Of a stretch of DNA of 27,727 nucleotides, positions 23,644 through 27,727 are shown one piece after another (the first letter of the stretch is position 1; each line of letters begins with the position of its first letter). The notes beneath the pieces were generated by a model. The model had not been told where the DNA came from, made no database searches, and saw only the letters and a list, made by a program, of their open reading frames with translations. The stretch is from NCBI GenBank assembly GCA_905212635.1, contig CAJMFH010000035.1, forward strand, positions 1-27,727. Direction: 5' to 3'. The stretch is from an uncultured Lachnoclostridium sp. GTDB taxonomy: Bacteria > Bacillota > Clostridia > Lachnospirales > Lachnospiraceae. Position numbers and translations under genes: made by a program.

Positions 23644-24291
23644 ATGAGAGAGAATAGTATGTCTGACAATTATAAAATTATAGAGGAAAAGACATGGGAA
23701 AGGGCCATGCATTGTGCGGTTTTTAGAAATAGTATCGAACCGCAGTTTTGTGTTACGTTTGAAGCAGACATAACGAATTTCAAAGAGAAGGTTAAGCAAC
23801 AGGGATTATCCTTTACGATGGCAATGGTATATGCAGTTTGTAAATGTGCCAATGAGATCGAGGAATTCCGCTATCGCTTTTTGGATGGAAAAATCGTTCT
23901 TTATGACAGAATAGATACTGCATTTACCTATCTGAATAAGTCCACGAATTTATTTAAAGTGGTTAATGTGCCATTTGTTGATGATATCAATGCGTATTGT
24001 AAATTGGCATATACGGCTGCAAATGAACAAAAGGAATACTTTACCGGTCCGTTAGGAAATGATGTATTTCAATGTTCTCCGATGCCGTGGGTTACATTTA
24101 CGCATATTTCACATACAAATTCCGGAAAAAGAGATAATGCAACCCCTTTATTTGACTGGGGAAAGTATTATGAGAAAAACGGAAGGATTATGATGCCAAT
24201 ATCGGTACAGGCACATCATTCGTTTGTCGATGGTATACATATCGGACAATTTGTGAATAGGTTACAGGAATATTTTGATATAACAGATTAA
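23644..24291 (+). CDS. Chloramphenicol acetyltransferase-family protein (CatA-like)
   Basis: A 215-residue protein of the CAT family, whose members transfer acetyl from acetyl-CoA to the 3-hydroxyl of chloramphenicol. The catalytic motif QAHHSFVDGIHIG carries His192 (second of HH) and Asp196, and TFTHISHTNS and KRDNATPLFDWGKYY are also family stretches. Length is normal and the frame is open. The Cys/Phe positions of the chloramphenicol pocket were not assessed, so acetylation of another substrate cannot be excluded. The start is either ATG 23644 (GGAAG ten bases upstream) or an in-frame ATG at 23659. The 3' end overlaps the ClpP fragment by a few bases. Confidence 0.8.
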   Translation: MRENSMSDNYKIIEEKTWERAMHCAVFRNSIEPQFCVTFEADITNFKEKVKQQGLSFTMAMVYAVCKCANEIEEFRYRFLDGKIVLYDRIDTAFTYLNKSTNLFKVVNVPFVDDINAYCKLAYTAANEQKEYFTGPLGNDVFQCSPMPWVTFTHISHTNSGKRDNATPLFDWGKYYEKNGRIMMPISVQAHHSFVDGIHIGQFVNRLQEYFDITD

Positions 24292-24971
24292 TATTTTTAG
24301 GCGAAGAAGTAAGCGATGTATCTGCAAGTTTGATTGTGGCGCAGATGTTATACCTTGAAGCCAGTGATCCGGGAAAGGATATCCGGTTATATATTAATAG
24401 TCCGGGGGGATCCGTTACTGCCGGATTTGCTATTTACGATACAATGCAGTATGTCAAGTGTGATGTGTCTACAATATGTCTTGGCTTGGCAGCCAGTTTT
24501 GGAGCTTTTTTGCTGGCAGGTGGAGCAAAAGGGAAACGGATTGCATTGCCAAATGCAGAAATAATGATTCATCAGCCTGCGATCCATGGGAATGGTATCA
24601 ACGGGCAGGTAACGGATATTAAGATTGTATCCGACCAGCTTCAGAAGAATAAACAACGATTAAATCATATTTTGGCTGAAAATACCGATTTAAGGAAGAC
24701 AGTTTCCGACAGTGTTTCATGCGAATTGGAGGAAAAGTTGCGGGCAAAATTACCAAGTTATTATGTTGGTGACTCTTTTGTAAGAATTATTCCGTTTAAA
24801 AATTATATTAACATTGAGGCAAAGGCGGTAATTCGACATAAGGAAGAGTTAGCAGGATATAAAATTACTCCTAAGGGAATGGTGCAAATCTATTGAAAAC
24901 AAGATATACCGTATGAAGTTCTGCAACAGATATTTGCCACCCCCCTATTGACAGAATCGAAGAAAGATGAT
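24285..24971 (+). pseudogene. Chimeric remnant: ClpP fragment fused to DUF1801-like fragment
   Basis: Residues from about 24285 match ClpP from RLIFLGEEVSDVSASLIVAQ through the catalytic Ser region (GLAASFGAFLLAGG) and His region (MIHQPAIHGNG) to RLNHILAENT. The ClpP N-terminus (about 30 residues) is missing and no start codon with a ribosome binding site exists; the ClpP C-terminal third with the catalytic Asp is also missing. Instead the frame continues as LRKTVSDSVS..KLPSYYVGDSF..PFKNYINIEA..YKITPKG, which resembles the C-terminal part of DUF1801 (YdhG-type) proteins. A TGA at 24894 then breaks the frame, but DUF1801-like residues (DIPYEVLQQIF) go on in the same frame until 24971. It is a recombined pseudogene; activity is not expected. 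Confidence 0.7.
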
Positions 24972-24977
24972 AAGATA
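24948..24977 (+). promoter_or_regulatory. Promoter of the alcohol dehydrogenase gene
   Basis: TTGACA (24948-24953), 18 bp and TAAGAT (24972-24977), lying in the decayed end of the pseudogene. Confidence 0.55.
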
Positions 24978-25001
24978 AGCGCAAATAAGTAAGAAATGCG
25001 A

Positions 25002-25037
25002 CGAGGCATGAAAGGAAAATTCCTTTTGTGCCTCGTT
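25002..25037 (+). promoter_or_regulatory. Stable hairpin in the alcohol dehydrogenase leader
   Basis: ACGAGGCA (25002-25009) pairs with TGCCTCGT (25030-25037), and AAAGGAA with TTCCTTT inside, giving a stem of about 15 pairs. No T-run follows, so it is not an ordinary terminator; it ends 13 bases before the AAAGGAG ribosome binding site and may be an attenuator, an mRNA stabiliser or a scar of the adjacent recombination. Confidence 0.5.
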
Positions 25038-25063
25038 GTGTTATATATGGAAAGGAGACTGGC

Positions 25064-26224
25064 ATGAAAGATTTTTTGTTTCGAAGCCCGACCAAAGTCA
25101 AATTTGGGGCAGGCACATCATTTCAATTGTATGAAATATTTGAGGAAATGGGCGTAAAAAAGCCATTTGTCGTTACCGGAAAGCATGTTGGCAAGACTGA
25201 TGAATTTGCCAAGATCATCGCATCATTGGAAGAAAAAGGCTATTCCGTGCAGCTTTTCACAGACACACAGCCGGATCCTCCGATTGATGTCTGTGATGCG
25301 GCGGCGCAGGTGCTGAAGGACAGCGGCTGTGATGTGTGCGTCGCGGTCGGCGGCGGCAGCGTGATCGACACCGCCAAAGCCATGTGCATGCTCGTTACCA
25401 ATGAAGGCTCCGTGAAAGAATACCTCTTTGGTGGTAGCAAAACCGTCGAGAATCCGTCACTTCCGTTGATCGCTGTGCCGACGACAGCCGGTTCCGGCAG
25501 CGAAGTTTCGGCGGCGAGTGTCATAACAGATGAAGAAAATGACATTAAATTGTCCGTTTCGCATGAATATTTGATGCCAAAATTTGCCATTATTGATCCG
25601 CTGCAGCAATTGCATATGCCGGCGTTTATCACGGCAACGACGGGAATGGACGCGCTGACGCATGCGATTGAGTCCTACGTCTCACTGAATGCGAATCCGT
25701 TCAGCGATGCGTACGGTGAAATGGCGATCCGCCTGATCGGGGAAAATATCCGGACGGCGGTACACGATCCGCTGAATCTGGAAGCGCGTGAAAAAATGGC
25801 AGTCGCAAGTACGCTTGCCGGAACCGCTTTTGTCAATGGCGGTCTGGGCGCAGTGCATGGAATCTCGCAGGCAATGGGAGGCGTGGCGCACGTCGCACAT
25901 GGAACCGCCAATTCCATGATGCTTCCATTTGTAATCGAGAAAAATATTCCTGGGAATCTGGAAAAATTTGGAAAGATTGCAGGGCTGCTTGGAGAAAATG
26001 TCACAGGCCTCAGTAAGTGGGAAGCGGCACAATGTGCTATCACAGCTGTACAAAAACTGGCGGCAGATCTGCGGATCCCGAAGAAATTGACGGAGGTTGG
26101 CGTGACAAAAGAAATGTTTCCGGCGATTATCAAAGGAACGATGGAGTACCGGCTTCTTGCGGTCAATCCGGTGAAGATCACCGAGCAGGATGTCGAAGAA
26201 ATTTTGGAAAAAGCATATGAATAG
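25064..26224 (+). CDS. Iron-dependent alcohol dehydrogenase
   Basis: A 386-residue group III alcohol dehydrogenase, NAD(P)-dependent. GGGS (96-99) binds the cofactor; TTAGSGSEVS is the conserved second motif; metal ligands Asp196, His200 (GMDALTHAIES), His265 (GAVHGISQAMGG) and His279 (VAHGTANSMM) match the FucO pattern. Members reduce aldehydes or oxidise diverse alcohols. The adjacent class III aminotransferase makes a 4-hydroxybutyrate/succinate semialdehyde or similar omega-hydroxyacid substrate plausible, but this is inference. ATG 25064 has AAAGGAG upstream. 28 bases separate it from the next gene, so the two form an operon. Confidence 0.92.
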   Translation: MKDFLFRSPTKVKFGAGTSFQLYEIFEEMGVKKPFVVTGKHVGKTDEFAKIIASLEEKGYSVQLFTDTQPDPPIDVCDAAAQVLKDSGCDVCVAVGGGSVIDTAKAMCMLVTNEGSVKEYLFGGSKTVENPSLPLIAVPTTAGSGSEVSAASVITDEENDIKLSVSHEYLMPKFAIIDPLQQLHMPAFITATTGMDALTHAIESYVSLNANPFSDAYGEMAIRLIGENIRTAVHDPLNLEAREKMAVASTLAGTAFVNGGLGAVHGISQAMGGVAHVAHGTANSMMLPFVIEKNIPGNLEKFGKIAGLLGENVTGLSKWEAAQCAITAVQKLAADLRIPKKLTEVGVTKEMFPAIIKGTMEYRLLAVNPVKITEQDVEEILEKAYE

Positions 26225-26252
26225 TCAGTTACACTAGAATGGAGGTTTTATT

Positions 26253-27536
26253 ATGATTAAATTTGAAGATTACAAACAATATTTAAGTCCCGTTTTTTAT
26301 AAGCAGACAAACCTGGTGGCAAAAAGCGCTTCCGGGTGCTATCTGACCGATGTCAATGGCGACCGCTACCTGGATTTTGTGCAGGGAATTGCCGTCAACG
26401 CATTGGGGCACAACTACCCGACCGTCGTGAAGGCCATTCAGGAGCAGGCGGGAAATCTTGTCAATGCGTCGTTTAACCTTGTAAACTACGAGTCGACATT
26501 GACGCTGGCAAAACGGCTTTCGGAGAAGGCACCGGGTAAATTGAGTTCAATCTTTTTCAGCAATGGCGGCGCGGAGGCGACGGACAGCGCCCTCAAACTG
26601 GCAATGTCTTACAGTGCGAGAAGTGCAGTGATTGCGTTTATGGGCTCCTTCCACGGGCGAACCGTCGGAGCGACCGCAATCACCGGCTCTAATTCCAAAT
26701 ACCGCAGGCATTACAATCCGCTCATGGGAAATGTGTATTTTGCCCCATATCCGGGAAAGGATCTCTGCCCGCCGGGACTTAGTGAGGAAGAACGGACGGA
26801 CTACGCATTATTTGAATTGAAAAAACTGTTACGATATGTCGTGGATCCGGAAGATGTGGCGTGTATCTATATGGAACCGGTTATGGGCGAGGGCGGCTAC
26901 GTCGTTCCGAGCAAAAAATTTGTGCAGGAAGTCCGCAGGATCTGCGACGAGCATGGCATTCTCCTCATCTTCGACGAAATCCAGTGTGGCTATGGAAGAA
27001 CCGGAAAAATGTGGGCAAGTCAGCATTTTGATGTCGTGCCGGATATTATGACGGTCGGAAAAGCCATTGCCGGCGGTCTGCCGATGAGCGCAGTTATCTC
27101 GACACCGGAGATCATGGACAAATGGCCGATCGGAACCCACGGAACGACCTTTGGCGGAAACCCTTGTGCTGCCGCCGCCGGCAATGCGGTGCTGGACGCG
27201 TTCGAGGACGGCAGCCTATTGAAAAATGTAAACGAGATGGGAGCCTATCTGAAAGAGAAGCTCCATGAAATGCAGAGCCGCCACAGCTGCATCTCGGATG
27301 TCCGCGGACTTGGGCTGATGGTGGCGATTGAATTTTCCCATGAGGACGGAAGTCCGGCACCGGATCTTTGGACCGCTGTCAAGGCAGGCTGCCTGAAACG
27401 CCACATGCTCACTTTGAATTGTGGAGTTTACGGAAACGGCATGCGGTTTGCAACCCCGCTGAATGTCAAGAAAGAGGAAATTGACGAAGGCTTACAAATT
27501 TTGGAAGAAGCAATCTGCGAAGTGGAAGCGTGTTAA
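26253..27536 (+). CDS. Class III aminotransferase, GABA/omega-amino acid type
   Basis: A 427-residue PLP enzyme of the class III (GabT/ornithine/acetylornithine) group. FFSNGGAEATDSALKLA (101-117) holds the phosphate-binding loop; FDEIQCGYGRTG includes Asp241, which pairs with the PLP pyridine nitrogen; Lys270 in VGKAIAGGLP forms the Schiff base; GTTFGGNPCA is another conserved stretch. Length fits 4-aminobutyrate or similar omega-amino acid aminotransferases, and the substrate is not certain. Being next to an iron alcohol dehydrogenase, it may yield an omega-oxo-acid that is reduced to the hydroxyacid. ATG 26253 has GGAGG upstream. A G-rich tract and a strong terminator follow. Confidence 0.9.
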   Translation: MIKFEDYKQYLSPVFYKQTNLVAKSASGCYLTDVNGDRYLDFVQGIAVNALGHNYPTVVKAIQEQAGNLVNASFNLVNYESTLTLAKRLSEKAPGKLSSIFFSNGGAEATDSALKLAMSYSARSAVIAFMGSFHGRTVGATAITGSNSKYRRHYNPLMGNVYFAPYPGKDLCPPGLSEEERTDYALFELKKLLRYVVDPEDVACIYMEPVMGEGGYVVPSKKFVQEVRRICDEHGILLIFDEIQCGYGRTGKMWASQHFDVVPDIMTVGKAIAGGLPMSAVISTPEIMDKWPIGTHGTTFGGNPCAAAAGNAVLDAFEDGSLLKNVNEMGAYLKEKLHEMQSRHSCISDVRGLGLMVAIEFSHEDGSPAPDLWTAVKAGCLKRHMLTLNCGVYGNGMRFATPLNVKKEEIDEGLQILEEAICEVEAC

Positions 27537-27554
27537 GAGGATAAGGCAGGAAAT

Positions 27555-27601
27555 GGGGATTGGGGGAGTTTGGGAAAAGTGGGGAGTTAGGGGAGACTGG
27601 G
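27555..27601 (+). other. Six G-tracts, potential G-quadruplex
   Basis: G-runs of 3-5 bases at 27555-27558, 27562-27566, 27572-27574, 27581-27584, 27590-27593 and 27599-27601 are separated by loops of 3-6 bases, on the coding strand right after the aminotransferase stop. This meets the usual G3+N1-7 rule with two tracts to spare. Confidence 0.75.
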
Positions 27602-27610
27602 AAGCTTGGG

Positions 27611-27645
27611 ACCGAGTCCGGCGCGGGGCGCCGGGCTCGGTTTTT
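27611..27645 (+). terminator. Strong rho-independent terminator
   Basis: CCGAG-T-CCGGCGC and GCGCCGG-G-CTCGG form a long GC stem with a GGG loop, followed by TTTTT. Confidence 0.92.
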
Positions 27646-27727
27646 GGCGTGGGAGAGGGGGGGCGGTTATGCGAGGTATACGTGTGCGGAGGTGGATTTT
27701 TGGGAGGAGGGTGATGGCGCGGGGGGG
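27646..27727 (+). other. G-rich non-coding end of window
   Basis: After the terminator the DNA stays G-rich, with a seven-G run near 27657-27663 and seven Gs at the right edge. An ATG at 27714 after GGAGGAGGG could start a next gene but only four codons are present, so nothing can be said. Confidence 0.4.

Noticed and set aside
24894..24896. TGA in the ClpP/DUF1801 frame read as selenocysteine
   Set aside because: No catalytic Cys/Sec position is expected in either family and no Sec-insertion hairpin is evident; nonsense decay is simpler.
27714..27727. Start of a further gene at the right edge
   Set aside because: Only four codons are visible; no support beyond a purine-rich upstream sequence.

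Overview
The window reads as chromosomal DNA of a Clostridia-type Firmicute, most likely a Lachnospiraceae gut anaerobe. This is inferred from AGGAGG-type ribosome binding sites before most genes, sigma-A type promoters, a BspA-type leucine-rich surface protein with a transglutaminase core, a fragment of the Rpn/PD-(D/E)XK transposase-like family, a cysteine-rich KTR protein and a collagen-like surface protein. No rRNA, tRNA, CRISPR array, complete insertion sequence or phage module was recognised.

Layout. 1-1.5 kb (minus): the 5' part of a collagen-like Gly-X-Y protein running off the left edge, and a PHP-family metal phosphoesterase. 1.5-7.85 kb (plus): a promoter carrying two copies of a palindromic operator, a small unknown four-helix membrane protein, a remnant of an Rpn-type nuclease/transposase, a Lon-like AAA+ ATPase without protease domain, and sbcD-sbcC. 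7.9-10.1 kb: a secreted transglutaminase/BspA-repeat protein whose last codons overlap a terminator hairpin. 10.2-12.5 kb: a hipB-hipA-like pair followed closely by an EamA/DMT permease. 12.5-13.9 kb: an AT-richer AAA_14/DUF4143 ATPase. 14.0-16.1 kb: an alanine/glycine:sodium symporter (minus) divergent from a two-copy DUF2798 membrane protein. 16.2-17.8 kb: a GGDEF-EAL protein with a degenerate GGDNF and an apparently complete EAL site. 17.9-19.2 kb: a CLC anion transporter (minus). 19.3-20.8 kb: an ECF-type sigma factor and its membrane anti-sigma partner.

20.8-21.3 kb is a GC-rich non-coding island with a terminator, a 64-bp tandem repeat (two full copies and one partial) and several hairpins. 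21.3-22.1 kb holds a Pat-type GNAT acetyltransferase and a small unknown protein. 22.1-25.0 kb is an AT-richer, apparently acquired segment: an autoregulated TetR regulator, a cysteine-rich KTR protein, a membrane protein, a chloramphenicol-acetyltransferase-family enzyme, and a broken chimera of a ClpP fragment and a DUF1801-like fragment. 25.06-27.5 kb is a catabolic pair, an iron-dependent alcohol dehydrogenase and a class III aminotransferase, compatible with reversible GABA/succinate-semialdehyde/4-hydroxybutyrate chemistry. The window ends in a run of six G-tracts, a strong terminator and G-rich DNA.

The parts most worth a second look are the Lon-like AAA+ gene joined to sbcDC downstream of the operator-controlled membrane protein, the GC-rich repeat island, the ClpP/DUF1801 chimera beside the acetyltransferase gene, and the G-quadruplex-like tract. 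No finding here can be called a new system from sequence reading alone.
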